DNA from: Spinacia oleracea | Lineage: Eukaryota > Streptophyta > Magnoliopsida > Caryophyllales > Amaranthaceae | Direction: 5' to 3' | Assembly (NCBI RefSeq): GCF_020520425.1 | Contig: NC_079491.1 | Span: 22,311,449 to 22,375,448, forward strand | DNA: 64,000 bases | Shown here: piece after piece, positions 12,106 to 24,159 of the stretch | Layout: each line of letters opens with the position of its first letter | Numbering within the stretch: the first letter of the stretch is position 1 | The notes under the pieces: model-generated | Databases searched by the model: none | Told to the model about the DNA's origin: nothing | Seen by the model: the letters and a program-made list of their open reading frames with translations, nothing else | Program-made: the position numbers and the translations under genes

Positions 12106-12755
12106 GTAAGCTCAATTTCTAAACTTCTTTTTTTTCCCGCTTATTAAGGTTACTTGTTTCGTAATTATTGTGAAAGTATTCTACATTTGAGAATTTATCA
12201 TTTAATTAAAGCTGCTTGTACAATGCTTTGATCGCATTATTTTGTTTGTGAAACAGACAAATTTTGCTATTAATTTAGTTGTTTTGTCAAATAATTACGA
12301 TTTTTTCTGTATACAAATTAACACTAAATCACTAATTATTGTTGTATGAAATTAACATTTAAATTGATGAATTTGATTTGATTTGTTGAGAATTTTCTAT
12401 TTCTGAACTGTCTGACAATAATCATAATATGTGAAGTATGGTTTGATTTGTTCCGAATTCTCTAATTTTGTCTTTTTTCTGGGCTTGCATACAAAATTAC
12501 AATTCTAACTTTCTTAAATTGGATCTTTTATTTTGTACTCGTATGAGAGAAATCCGATTGTGCAATGTCTGGAATGCGATTTGCATTTTCGCCTGATGCA
12601 AGCTTAATATTTCGATCTTATCATCTTAAATTTCGTTTTTTTTTTCCAGTAATGCTAAGTGAATTTCTTGATTATTGAGTTGCTTATGCAATGAAAACAC
12701 TGTTGATATAAATTTTCATGTGTTTACAACTATTGTGTGAAAATGCGATTTCCAG
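12106..12755 (+). other. Probable 5'UTR intron of the DUF3527 gene
   Basis: A leader-like segment (about 12,010-12,105) ends AAAAGGAG followed by GTAAGC, a near-consensus donor. TGCGATTTCCAG at 12,744-12,755 is a good acceptor before the coding exon. The interval is T-rich with no open frame. An alternative acceptor (TTTTTTTCCAG) lies near 12,649. Confidence 0.5.
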
Positions 12756-12758
12756 GCT

Positions 12759-12857
12759 ATGCTATGGAGGTTAAAGAAGAGGCGCCGTACTAGTGCATTA
12801 CACCAATTGAGCTTGTTACTATGCCTCCGACAGCACTGTCGAAAAACAAGAGTTTAG
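12759..12857 (+). promoter_or_regulatory. Two upstream ORFs in the DUF3527 leader
   Basis: Just after the putative UTR acceptor there are two ATGs before the main start at 12,821. The first (12,759) opens a 32-codon frame that runs past the main ATG to a TAG ending at 12,857. The second (12,764) opens a 9-codon frame (MEVKEEAPY) ending in TAG at 12,793. Overlapping upstream frames usually lower translation of the main frame. The reading is direct; the regulatory effect is inference and depends on where the leader is spliced. Confidence 0.5.
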
Positions 12858-15454
12858 CATCTTCTGGTGACATTGATCATGAATTGGATTACAGAAGGAC
12901 ATCAAGACAGCACCAAACATCGAGGTTTGCTAGGGAGAAGCCTTTGTCTCCAAGAACTAGTCAAAGTTTGAAGTTCAAAGATAAGGTCGTCATTCGTCCT
13001 CCACATTCTGATCTTCCCCTTGAGTTTGTGAAAAATGCTAATAATGTGTTTGTCGTCCAAACAAAGTGTTCTGGCAGTCATCAGCAGCCTCAGGAGAGGA
13101 AAGGTGCGAGTAAGGAGGAGGAGGAGCTTGTTAAGTACATGTCCAAGGTGCCTGGTTTTCTTCAAAGAGGAGAAAAGGTCCAAGATAATGCTTTAAATTT
13201 TGGAGTTCTTGATTGGGGTCGTCTACAGAAATGGACACACAAACATGAAAAAACCTTAGAGAGTGAGAGAATTACTAGACCTGCCGCTGGAAGTTGTTCT
13301 TCATCTGCTACGGAAAATTCTGAGGCTTTGTTTCTCTGCAGAGAGCAACCTGGTATTTCTAATAGTAATTCAGCCCACATACTTGATTTTTCTCCAGTTG
13401 TCAAACCTCTTAGTAGAAAGCCACTGAACCGCACAGTTCTGAAAACCTCATCAAACAGTACCACAGATGAGAAGCAGAAAACCAGCAAGAAAAATACTCA
13501 TAGAAAAAAAGATTCTGCAAATTCCATATCTGCCAAATACAAGGAAAACTCTTCGAGTGGCGATGGTTGTGTGCTAAAAATGAGTGATTGTAATCATGAA
13601 ATCTTAGCAGCAGGGAACAGAAAAGTCAGCAACTCGGATAGTGATGCATTAAAGTGTTGTGAGAACATTGAAGGACTTAGACTTGATACTCCACATCAGT
13701 ATTTCTCTGGTAAGCAGGAGGGCATTGTTCTCCTCTTGCCCAAAGATTTCTCTGGTTCTGCAAGCTCAGAGGTGCATCATAGATCATCACTCGATGGGAA
13801 GTCAGTTGATCATAACTGGGGTAGCTTTTCTGATATATTTTCCATTGATGAGATTCACCCAGATGAGTCATTTTATGATATTCCACATTCTTGCTCCCTG
13901 AAAAATGCAGTTGAGACAGAGAAGGAACTGGATTTAAAGCTTGATACTTTGATCAGAGCTCAGGGCATTGAGAGTCCAGTCAACCCGTCAAATATGTCTT
14001 TGCACTCTACTGAGAATAAAATAGAAGTAGCAACAAGTACTTCAGCTGAAACGGCTGGAGATAGTTTAAGACATCGGTTTAGTAGTGGCATAGCTAGGAT
14101 GACGAAAAGCCTTAGCTTTAGAGAGGGTTCAGTTCAACCTCCAATTAGCTCCACTTATGTAAGTGCCAAGTCTGGTCCTGCTAAACCCGAGTGTTTCACT
14201 TATAGTGAATCTCGAAGCATCAAAGCAAATATGAGTGCCAGAGCAAGAGCTAGTCCTTTAAGAAGACTACTAGACCCATTTCTGAAATCTAAGGTCCCAA
14301 ACCAAGTGAGTGAAAAGTCAAATGAGTTGATAATGAAGCAGCCAATACCTACAGAAGTGGCTGAGAATGAAAAACACGAGGCATCAACAGTTAAAGCACT
14401 TTTGCATCTTTCAGTTAAGAGTGGGTTACCTTTGTTTAAGTTTGTGGTTGAAATTAAAAATGAGATATTTGCAACTACGGTTAAAACATTAAGCACACTA
14501 GAAAAGGATGGTATCAGATGGTTATACACTTTCTGTTCTGTTAATAGAGCCCAAAAGAGGAGTGGTGGCCGGAAAATTCAAGGGTTTAAACGATCTGGAT
14601 TTGGGTACAATGTTGTTGGTCAAATGACGGTTTCAGAACCTCATTTTCCAAGCTGGTGTAAACAGGAATCCAATGGAGGAAACAAGATAAAAGAATCAGT
14701 CTTGTATAGTGTTGGTGTAAACAATATAGATGGTGCAACTTCAGAATTCAAGAAAAGCAGAGAGCTGGCGGCGATAGTAGGAAACATGCCTGATACTACT
14801 GGGAAAAGCAGCATTACTTATGACGAGTATAATCTGGATAACTGGTTTTCTGACTTGGAACATGAGAATTTGGGGCATGTAGTTGTCATACTACCAGGTT
14901 CCGACCACAGCTTGCCTCATGAAGGTGTGCCGTCTTCTTTGATTAACCGTTGGAGATCAGGCGGATCATGTGATTGTGGAGGGTGGGATATTGGGTGCAA
15001 GTTGAGAATTCTCACTGACAGGCGACACCACAAGGTTGTACAAACTCAATTTGATCTATATGATCAGGTATGTTCTTTACCTTTTTCCATGGATGTTGTA
15101 TGGCTGTACCCCACCCCTCGTTGGGTCTTATGGATGATATGTCATGCTTCTTTACTCACTAACACATGCACTTATACTGCTTTCGTCTAGGGAGAAGCTA
15201 AGAAACACAGGCCTTTCTTTAGGATGATTCCTCTTCGAAATGGACTTTTCTCAGTGGAATTTGATGCCAAAATTACTTCTTTGCAAGCATTTTCGGTATC
15301 TGTTGCACTGATCAACAGTCGAAAACCAGACACAATAGACCAAGGTGAATCAAAAGAGGAGTTTGGTGGGACAAATGCCTCTATGGACAATAGCTATGAA
15401 GGCCATGACATCTATGCCCCACCTCCGCCCCTCTCTCCTGTTGGCAGAGTATAA
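12821..15454 (+). CDS. DUF3527 domain-containing protein
   Basis: Two coding exons, 12821-15067 and 15191-15454 (donor CAG|GTATGT, acceptor GTCTAG|GGAG, phase 0), give 836 aa. The N-terminal half is Ser/Lys-rich and low complexity apart from a conserved-looking patch (EEELVKYMSKVPGFLQRGEK near residue 100, then VLDWGRLQKWTHKHEK). The C-terminal third carries the DUF3527 domain: ALLHLSVKSGLPLFKFVVE at about residue 530, FWVY-like WLYTFCSVNRAQKR, then the Cys/Gly cluster GGSCDCGGWDIGCKLRIL with QFDLYDQ just before the intron. The last exon adds HRPFFRMIPLRNGLFSVEFDA and ends PPPPLSPVGRV. The intron is inside the domain, so both exons are required. The biochemical role of the family is not established as far as I know. 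Reading on through the intron gives a false 789-residue end. Confidence 0.9.
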
Positions 15455-17105
15455 GTCAGGCTAATAGTCGAAGTAGACTTGTGAGGCAATTACGTAGCTT
15501 CAAAATGAGTTGGGTTTTAGATACAGTGTAGCAATTAACATCCTCCTCTTTGTATCCAGTAAAATGTTGGAAACGTCTTCAGTAGTATCAGCAGTAAAGG
15601 ATATACTTGTGCAAAACATTAGTTACTTAACAAGTCCAAATTTTCAATGTTAGATGATCAGCAAAAAGGCTAAAAGCATTTAAGCTCTTTGAACATATGT
15701 GTCTCAGACACTTTTCTATGTACAGCTGGTTGTACATAGTGCATGGAACAACCAATTCTTGATGACACGTTCCTAATTATTTTTAAGTTTGCTAGAAGAT
15801 TGGTAGAAGGCAGAAATAATCCCCTAGTTTTGAAGATGTGCTCCATTGATTATGGGACACCCAAAATGAAATACATAAAGAACAAAAAGGGGTAGAGGGA
15901 GTAGTTTATAAGCCTGAACAATAAATGAGTTGTGTAACAAAATATCATGAAATATACTCGGTAAAATAATATTTGGTGTACTTTGGAGATTGTGTGTAAA
16001 AAGTTATACTCCAAGTGTATTCAAGTTTGATAACTTAAGGTATGTTCTATATCGTTTTTTACTACGTAGAAAACTAAAAACTTGGAAGCAACAAAGTAGC
16101 TGGTTATCAGTTTTGCAAATCAACATGCATGACTATTATGAAATGAACCCACTAATATTTTATTACTTCTCTTTCTCGATTATCCAAAAATTTTACAAAA
16201 AGTTACCAATTGAAACCTCACCTTTTTTTTGGTCAATTATTGAGACCTCTTCTTACTTTTCTGGCCAAAGTTAACTATGGTGGTTTAAAAAATGTTAAGT
16301 CCTTGGGTTAAGAATATAATAATAACATTTTATTTTTGCAAAAATACAAAACTAATAAATTAATTAATTGTTATTCTTACACCTCCAATATCCCCCTCTT
16401 GAACAAACATCATCGGAAACTGCCAACACCACATTAATGTGTATTTCCTTTATTAAAGAAGTCCGTCCAGTTATAGTTCACAGCTCAGCGATATATTGAT
16501 CAAAAAATGTTAAGTAGCTAATTTCTAATATTCACATTTTTTACATAGAACCCAACAAAACCAAAATGTTCGCTTGAATGTTTTAACATAGAGCTATAAA
16601 ATGGGCAATGTCAAGGGCAGGTCGGGCCCAAACTTAATGAAATTGGTATGTTTGGGTCATATTTAGTCAGTTCAAGTGACCCATTTAGCATAACCCAACC
16701 CGCTCCGACCCATTTTTAAAGAAAATTAGTATATGAATCACAACCTAAAAATACTCCGTACTTTTATATCAATCTATCATACTTCCCCCTGCATGTCACC
16801 CTTTTAAAAAGCATCTTCATTCGAAATAATGGTCGAACGCCATTTTACTTTCAATCAATTTAGAAATCATGCAAAATGTTTGCTCTCCTTATGTGATTAA
16901 GGTATAAACATCACAAAGTAAACCTAAAAAAAAAAAAATCAAACAACCATAACACATCGATCAAAATCAACACAAAAATAATAAAATTTAACAACATAAA
17001 TATCATACAAAATCACAAAATTAACCAATTTCAATTATTAATCTAAAGACGAACAAAATAAACTCAATAAAACCCCTAAAAATTGGCAAATAATACTACT
17101 TATTA
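15455..17105. other. 3' flank and intergenic region
   Basis: The first few hundred bases are the likely 3'UTR of the DUF3527 gene. The rest is AT-rich. A patch at about 16,610-16,720 has GGGTC/GACCC motifs resembling degraded hAT-type elements of the kind seen intact at 51,044-51,930. No gene is supported. Confidence 0.45.
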
Positions 17106-17465
17106 CTCCCTCCGAATCTAAATGTTATTCCCGTTTCCTTTTTTAGTGTCCCAAAATAATCTTCCCATTCCTTTTATTTCCTTTTTAATCTCTTCCTTGA
17201 AATTTTAACTTTGTAATTCTATTGGTTTATCAATAAAAAACCTTGTAGTCTCATTGGTTGGTTTAAGTTTGGATGGATTAATGAGTTGGCATTTTTATTC
17301 CTTAAATTCTATTGGTTCAACTATTTTGTTTTCTTGTGAAAATGGAATCAAAAAGCAACAATTCCCCATAAAACTACATTAATAATAGTTAATCTTATAA
17401 TATTTCTTTTTCCTTAATAACCGCGTAAAATGACAAACGGGAATAACATTTAGGTTCGGAGGGAG
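17106..17465. mobile_element. Stowaway MITE, 360 bp
   Basis: Flanked by TA (17,104-17,105 and 17,466-17,467). Inverted ends match over about 31 bp with one mismatch, starting CTCCCTCCGAA(T/C)CTAAATG and continuing TTATTCCCGTTT. No coding capacity. It is a different subfamily from the element at 10,991. Confidence 0.9.
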
Positions 17466-17467
17466 TA

Positions 17468-18365
17468 ACTCATAACTTATATAATTTTTTTTTGATTTAA
17501 TTTACTAGTTTGAATAGTCAACCTTGAGTTAAAGGTGAGTTTAAATACCATAAATCTAACCTTAGGTCCCAATTATTGACCCAAAAAAAGTGAGGTTTCA
17601 ATTGGTGATTTTTTGCAAAACTTAGACCCTATTAATGTGCTTAACTCCCCAAAATTATGAATCCATATCTTCTCATATTTAATTAAAATATTCTTCCACT
17701 ATCTCCACCACATAGTTTTCTATTAAAGTATAACAAATAAGGTTTCAATAACTTATCGCATAAAACTTCGTGAAAAGTTTAATGTGGCGATTAAATCGGG
17801 ACGGTGATAGTATTATAAAGATAAAAAATATGAGTTAATAATTCAATTTAAAGTTTATCATAAAACCAAAAAAATGAAATTTGAGATACTAAACGGACCC
17901 TTAATTGTTTATTATATTTGTTGAAGAAGCTCGTTTTTTCTCTTATTTTAAAATCCTTTTAAAAAAATCAATGCAATAAAACTTAACAATATAAGGCGTA
18001 AGCTATCTCAATTATACTTTATAGTATAATTTTTAAAAAAAATCAAGTTATTTTAGGCTCTATCCCGTTCAGCTTATTTTAACTTATTTCGGACAAAATA
18101 AGTTCATATAAAATAAGGTAAGTTCGGATAAGTTTAGATAAGTTCAGAAAAAGTAAAGTAAAAATTAGAAAATTTCACAGGAAAATAAGTTTTGTAAGGG
18201 TTTTTCTTTTGTATTTCTCGTACTTCATATTATTTTTATTTGGACTTTGAATGTAAGTTTTAAGCATTTGATGAATCCCATTTAGGACTCACCAAAAACT
18301 CAAACTTGGTCTGATTTATCAAAGAGTGTGACCACTAGTTTTGACTTGAATTTTTTGCAATACCA
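17468..18365. other. Intergenic, no gene seen
   Basis: AT-rich. A patch at 18,055-18,160 rich in AAGTTCAGATAAGTT-type motifs resembles one at 6,770-6,860, probably another degraded MITE family. No coding evidence. Confidence 0.35.
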
Positions 18366-21037
18366 TCTTGTAAAGGGGAGCCAAATTCTAGGATCACACT
18401 AGTGACGGTAATCGAATTGGTACATTGAAAATCGAAATTCAAAACATATAAAATGCGCAAAAGAGTACTCCTACGGCTTAGGAATTTTGAATCTCGACGG
18501 AGTCACCACCAAACAAGTTTATGGGTCCGCTTTTTGGAAATACCTAAATGACTCGGGATAGGCTATGACTTGAAACTGCAATAAGACTCGGTTAAGGGAA
18601 CGAGACACTTATTTTGGTAGACTTGAAAAGTTGGTTCATACAAGACAAGGGTTATTTTCGTGCATAATCCTAATCTGGCACTAAGTTTAGGTTGGTGAGC
18701 ATGCATATTTAGGACATTGAAATTGCTAATTGTATGCGATTTTCGCTTTAAGTCAAATTTAGGGAGCCTAAACCGGTTGTCCAAAAATTATCTTTGTTAA
18801 GCGTGATTATAACTTGTAGATTATTGATTAAGAATGTTAGGTGATGAAAGCAATAACAAATAAAACAAGCATCACACTAGAAAATAAAGGTGCGGAATTA
18901 TAAAGATTATACATCACCATCTACAAAAAGGAATAGGTGTAAACCAAATCGCCTAGAAGGACTAAGCGTTAAAAATAGAACGAATACGGAGTAGTATAAG
19001 TGCGGAATTGAAACGTGCAATATTGAAATAAGTAATAAAATATTGAAATTGCATTATAGAAGTTTCATAAATAATATTGAAAATCCGATTGAGATGCAGT
19101 TGCTTATCCAACCGTGGAAATAATCTCACTTTGAAATGATTTTCTCATTAAGAAGTCTCGATTTTGTATATGAACATTGAAATAAAGCTTGAATATTGAT
19201 CTTGAATATTGAATGTGGTATTTGAACATTGAATATTGAACATTGAACTTGAAATTAATTAGGAGGTCACATTCTTACAGGTTAAGACTTTAATGTAAAA
19301 AGACTTCGCCTTTAATAAGCTCCATTACTTGAAATTGATTCTAGTTTAAAGGGAATGATTCGTGCATAAACATCATTGAATATTGAATATTGAACATGAA
19401 ATTTGTATCTGTACATGAGACTTAGTTCATGTGTTCTAGTTTGGAAAAGGGTTTGCACTTCCCCTAACATTGTAGAACTTGTATAAAGCTAAGTGTTTTT
19501 GAATATTTGCACAATGATTGTTGTAAGGAACACCTTCAAGGATGAAAGCCTCACTTACTAATCATGTTTTATTGAAAACAAAGCATAAAGATTGAAACTT
19601 GAAACTAAGACATGGGGTATGGAAGACCATTTAAGGGGATTCAACCATGAAACCCTTAAAGGTTACTCCTTTTTGTACAAAATCTAGTTAATATGAGTTT
19701 TAAACTCACTAAACATCATTGGTTTATTGGAAAATATTAAAGATTAGTGCATAAAGATGATATTTTAGGGACTATGATTACCTAGATTTGCTAAGTTGAA
19801 GCCTCCAAGATGATTTCCCAATTGCTTAAATATATATTAGAAATTTTATGTGATTTTTGAAAGTTGAATTTTGGAGAAGATTTAGAAAGTGAGGATTGAT
19901 TTAAGCATTACGACGTTAGGTTATTTCTCATTTTTCCTCCTCCTCTCATTTCTGGAAAAATGAGGGGTTTATATAGAAAAGCGGATGGAAAGATGCCAAA
20001 AGGCTTGGGACTGGCACAGGCCTTGCGGAATGCTGCCAAAAAAGGACGATGACGCCGTCTTTTTAGACGCGTTGGCAGCTGTACCTTGTACTATTTGGAC
20101 GCTAGCTTATGGGAATGTTCTTTGCTAAGAGTGGTAATTTTTACGATTTTGAAAGCGTCGCTTCGCGATTTTGCACAGTTTTGGACTCGGTTTTACGGGT
20201 TGGAGCCCGGGATGCTCGATTTTGTGGGTAGGCGCCCGAATTTGGATTTGTTAATGCCATTTTGATTGGAAACATGATTCGGAGACCAATGGTGATATCT
20301 GTTTCGAGAGTTTGTGTTTGGATTATGGAATTGTATTTTGGAAATTGAAATTTGTACCAAGTTCTAGGATGGGAACAGACTTGGGGGATTGGATTTAGGA
20401 TGATTGGACTTGGAACAATTTCATTGTATTTTAGCAATTGGGGCTTCCGCTCGGAGTTGCACCACACATGTATCTAGGATAATTGTTTCGTCAACAACCA
20501 TAAGGGGAGACACAAATTAGGTGCCTCAAATTTTAAATAACGAGCAATGAGGGAGAGGGACGGCAGGGGCTTGCGGGGCGAGCACGCGGCTAGGTTGTGC
20601 TTGCTCGGTCGGGCCGACGAGCTCAAGAGAGGAGAGAGAAAAGTGAGGGAGAGAAATATGAGGGTTTAATGAATTTTTTGTGGGGTTTGAACATCCAACA
20701 TGTATTTATAGGTTTCGAAATCAATAATGGGGTAGGCATAGGAAATCCCTTTCAGGCTTCCCTTGAAAAGTAAAGTTGGCTTGTTTTACGGTTTGGACTT
20801 ATAATTGGAATTGGACTAGAATATCTAAAATTTGTTTTACTTTTCAAAACCCAATTAAATTTCCCAACTAAAACCAAACATCATTTTACTTTTCAATTAA
20901 AATAATAAATACTATTAATTAATAAAATACATTTAGATAAATATTTAAATGCAAGTTAAATTTATAAAATCTATAAAAATACTTTATAAATATAATTAAA
21001 TATATTTATAATTACTTAAAAATACGGGGTATTACAG
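18366..21037 (-). mobile_element. LTR region of a minus-strand chromovirus (left limit uncertain)
   Basis: The minus strand starts TGTAATACCCCGTATTTTTA at 21,037, immediately after a purine-rich tract (AAGGAGGGTAGAC), as expected for a 3' LTR after its polypurine tract. A TATAAATA box lies at about 20,710-20,702 (minus), followed by a CT-rich leader and a GC-rich stretch at 20,540-20,650. The left end was set at a TGTAAAGGGG motif only provisionally. No TSD can be tested because the other end of the element is missing. Open frames inside (for example 20,141-20,467) are shadows. Confidence 0.55.
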
Positions 21038-21350
21038 TCTACCCTCCTTAAAGAAGTTTCCTCCCGAAACTTGAGCACAATAACTGAAACTTTTGCTTGA
21101 ACAACTTGAAATTTACTGCTTTACTTGAAAAATATTTATGTTGTTGTACTCTTTGAGTGATTAAACATGTTAATCTTTACGCATCAAAGTGCGCAAAACG
21201 ATAAACTTGAAGTGCAATTCTAATAAAAAGCACTAAAGCATAAAATAAGGGAAAAAAAAGGCAAAATCGCAAAATTATACCGCACTCTACCCCCTTTAAA
21301 AGACACGAGTTACGACCTCGTAACTCAAATAACCTCGGAAATAGCTCGGG
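21038..21350 (-). other. Gap between pol stop and LTR of the minus-strand chromovirus
   Basis: Non-coding 3' end of the retroelement between the chromodomain stop and the polypurine tract at about 21,040-21,055. On the minus strand it carries GAGTTACGAGGTCGTAACTC, a 20-bp near-palindrome just after the stop. The plus-strand gypsy copies have the similar GAGTTACGAGGGCGTAACTC at about 30,530 in the equivalent place. Confidence 0.5.
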
Positions 21351-21797
21351 TTACTTCTTTCTCATATCGTCCCCACCTTCCCAAGTTGCTTCTTCAGACT
21401 CTTGGTTAGACCACAATACTTTTGCAATCTTAACATCCTTATTTCGCATACTCCGTACTTTGCTATCTAGGATCTTAATTGGTCTTTCCTCGAAATATAA
21501 ACTTTGGTCTAACTCTATTGTTTCTTGTTGTAACACATGCGACTTATCCGGAATATACTTTCTCAATTGCGAAATGTGAAACAAATCATGCATTCTATGA
21601 AAATACATTGGTAAGGCTTGTATACATGCTGCATTTTCTATCCTTTCTAATATCTCATAGGGACCTATGTACTTTGGGCTTATCTTTCCTTTCTTGCCAA
21701 ACCTCATTACACCCTTCATCGGTGAAACTTTGAGAAACACTTTGTCACCCACTTGGAATTCACCGTCCCTACGTTTCAAGTCTGCATAGCTATTTGA
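21351..21797 (-). pseudogene. Chromovirus pol 3' end: integrase C-terminus plus chromodomain
   Basis: The frame on the minus strand reads SYADLKRRDGEFQVGDKVFL, then KYIGPYEILERI and FHISQLRKYIPD, the conserved integrase C-terminal (GPY/F) module of Ty3/gypsy chromoviruses. It then reads VLWSNQESEEATWEGGDDM, the chromodomain that in these elements contacts histone marks and guides integration. The frame ends MRKK and stops. Nothing upstream of SYADLK is present; the sequence changes abruptly at about 21,797, so this is a truncated element whose LTR lies to the left. Confidence 0.88.
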
Positions 21798-21950
21798 AAA
21801 ACAACATATCTGAGATTGGCAAACTGAAATTTATTCATTCATTGAATCTTCCAAAAGAGTTGATTCTTACAAAATGTTTTGCCTACATGTAATGCTTAGA
21901 AAATAATGTTTGTACTTGTTACTTTTAATACATGTCCCCAAAACAAAAAA

Positions 21951-21953
<3 letters not shown>

Positions 21954-22005
<52 letters not shown>
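21954..22005. repeat. (TA)n microsatellite
   Basis: About 25 TA units, slightly interrupted near the right end, inside the decayed mariner-like element. Confidence 0.9.
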
Positions 22006-22009
22006 TTCT

Positions 22010-23568
22010 CTTAGCTTCATTGATTTTCTTTCTATTCATCATACAATTGTATGCATTCATTGACTTCCCACCTTGGTGCTTTAACTCTTTGGCAGATTGT
22101 CTTCTCTCTAATATTTTTTTCTTGTTGTATGGAAGTTGGTAGTCATTGTTGCCCTTGTATTTTAGAATTTAATTTTTATATTGTAGTTATATCCACACAT
22201 TAGACAATGTCTTTGGATGCAATTCATTAAAAGAATTAGTAACTGCTCCACTTAAATCTTCCATTGTTTTAGGCATTCTCTTGTGCATTATTGATTATAT
22301 TGACTTGAAAAACCCCAAGTCCAAGATGTTACAATTTGGACTGTTTGTTGGCTGTTGAGTTAATACAAAAGTAAACCCATCTTGTTGGTAGTGTTGTTTC
22401 CATTCAGGAACAGACTACAATATGTGTGCCTTTCATTGTCTTGAATTATGTAAGTAACCTTTTCCCCCTCATGAGGTGCCATTTTTCTTTGATTGTTGGG
22501 ATTAACTTTGTTGATTATCATAGCCCTGTTTGCTATTTGATTGACCGACTTCACTGGTTTATTCTCATTTTCTCCTTTACTTTGTTTTTTAAGTTCTTTT
22601 TGCTGCTATTGAATCTGTGAATGGAAATATACCAAGTTTACCATCAAATTCACACTACCCATCATCACCCCACCTTGGCCTTGAATGAAGTCATACATGC
22701 CATAATATGTTGGATCATGTGTATAGAATAATCCATTATATATCAATCTAATTACCCACCTCATGCATCCTTGCCATCTTGCATGCTTCTGAAATACTAG
22801 GATGTAAGGGACTTGAGTGTGGCTTAATGAACTTTCTCTTGATTAATCTCCACATTGTTGTTTTCCCCAAATTTAGCATCTTTTCAAGATCTCTAATGCA
22901 TGTTTTGTCCCTCATGCCTATTGATGCAATAGAGTCATAGGTCACTTGTACTGTTTTTCTTACACAGTTATGATATTTGTTGTCCATGTCATAAGATTGC
23001 ATTGCTTGCTTCTGTCTAAGTGCCTTGTTCCAGATTGCACTTATGGTTCTTCTAGTGCATGTAATCATACTTTTTCTTGCCCCTTGAATTGTGCCATAAA
23101 TGAGGTAGTCTGACCCTTGATTCTTTTTGCCTAGCAGGAACAATAGAATTTACAACCTCATTTCATTGCTTACCCTTGGCTTCTTAGGCTTATGATGATT
23201 TGGTTGTTGTGTTGTTGTTTGACGATGTTGAGTGGTTGACTCTTATGGTGGTGGCATGCTCAAATCAAATAAATATGGAACAACTTGTAGATTTGATATA
23301 GCTGTTGCTTGTGAATGTTGTTGTCCCACTTCTTCTGCTCCATCTTCATCTGGTACTTGTTGTGCCAGTTCATTGAAGTCTGGTACTGGTCGAAATTGCG
23401 AAAATCACTCCATGTCCCCATATTCATGAGCATTTATAACCACAACAGCTTCTTCAACAACATAATCAGCAGCTACGTACATCATTCCAAGTTAGATTCA
23501 AAGTTAATGGCATCTCCTTCATCACCAGAAAATCCGAGGAAAGCATCCTCTTCTTGTTTTGAAGCCAT
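22010..23568 (-). pseudogene. Mariner-like (MLE) transposase, decayed
   Basis: Fragments of a plant mariner-like transposase appear in order on the minus strand but in different frames. An ATG at 23,568 starts MASKQEEDAFLGFSG. At 23,143-22,748 there is RTISAIWNKAL and later IRDLEKMLNLGKTTMWRLIK, the paired helix-turn-helix DNA-binding part. About 22,660-22,590 gives EFDGKLGIFPF. At 22,554-22,400 there is YIIQDNERHT, containing the second catalytic Asp region of the DDD triad. About 22,320 gives remnants of the ILDLGFF block. Several stops and frame changes show it is dead. Plant MLEs are the usual source of transposase for Stowaway MITEs, several of which are in this window. Confidence 0.75.
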
Positions 23569-23677
23569 GTCCCTTGTTTATTTGCCAAGTTATTCATTGG
23601 ATTGAGGCTGGAATGTGTACTGTTTTCTTGAAAAGTTTAGAACTGAATTTTTGAGTGAATAGTTTGTTTTTATATTT

Positions 23678-23711
23678 GGGGGGGGGGGGGGGGTGGGTGG
23701 GTGGGTGGGGG
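23678..23711 (+). repeat. G16 plus (TGGG)n run, potential G-quadruplex
   Basis: Sixteen consecutive G followed by TGGG repeated and a final G5, all on the plus strand, ending 10 bp before the gypsy LTR start. It meets the simple G-quadruplex rule (four or more G-runs of at least 3 with short loops). It may be a degraded transposon end. Confidence 0.9.
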
Positions 23712-24159
23712 AACCCCTTCTTGTAATCCCCCGTAATTTTATTATATTTTATTTATATATTTTAACGTATATTTAATATATTTAAATATAATTTACGAAT
23801 TTTAGAAATGAATAGGTAATTAAAATATAATTATTTTATTTCATTTTGAATATTTTAATGATTTATGAAATCAAAAATTATTTTTGAATTTTACGTTAAA
23901 TTGAATTCGGATTTTGAAATCACGTTCGATTGAAATTAGAAAACAATCCCAACCATTTTTGAATCAACAACCCAAATCCTACTCCTAGCCCAATTGGATA
24001 AAGCCCAAACCAATAAAACCCAAAACAAATACTTCCTCCCTTTTTCCGAATCACGTGAAACCAAAGGAAAAAGAAAAAAAAAAGAAAAAAAAGAAAGAGA
24101 CCTAAGTTTTCCCTATTCACGTAACTCATCCCTCTCAGTCGTTTTCTCTCTGCCTTACT

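Noticed and set aside
12821..15190. Single-exon 789-residue reading of the DUF3527 gene
   Set aside because: The last 40 codons read through an intron; a clean donor and acceptor restore the DUF3527 C-terminus in the next exon.
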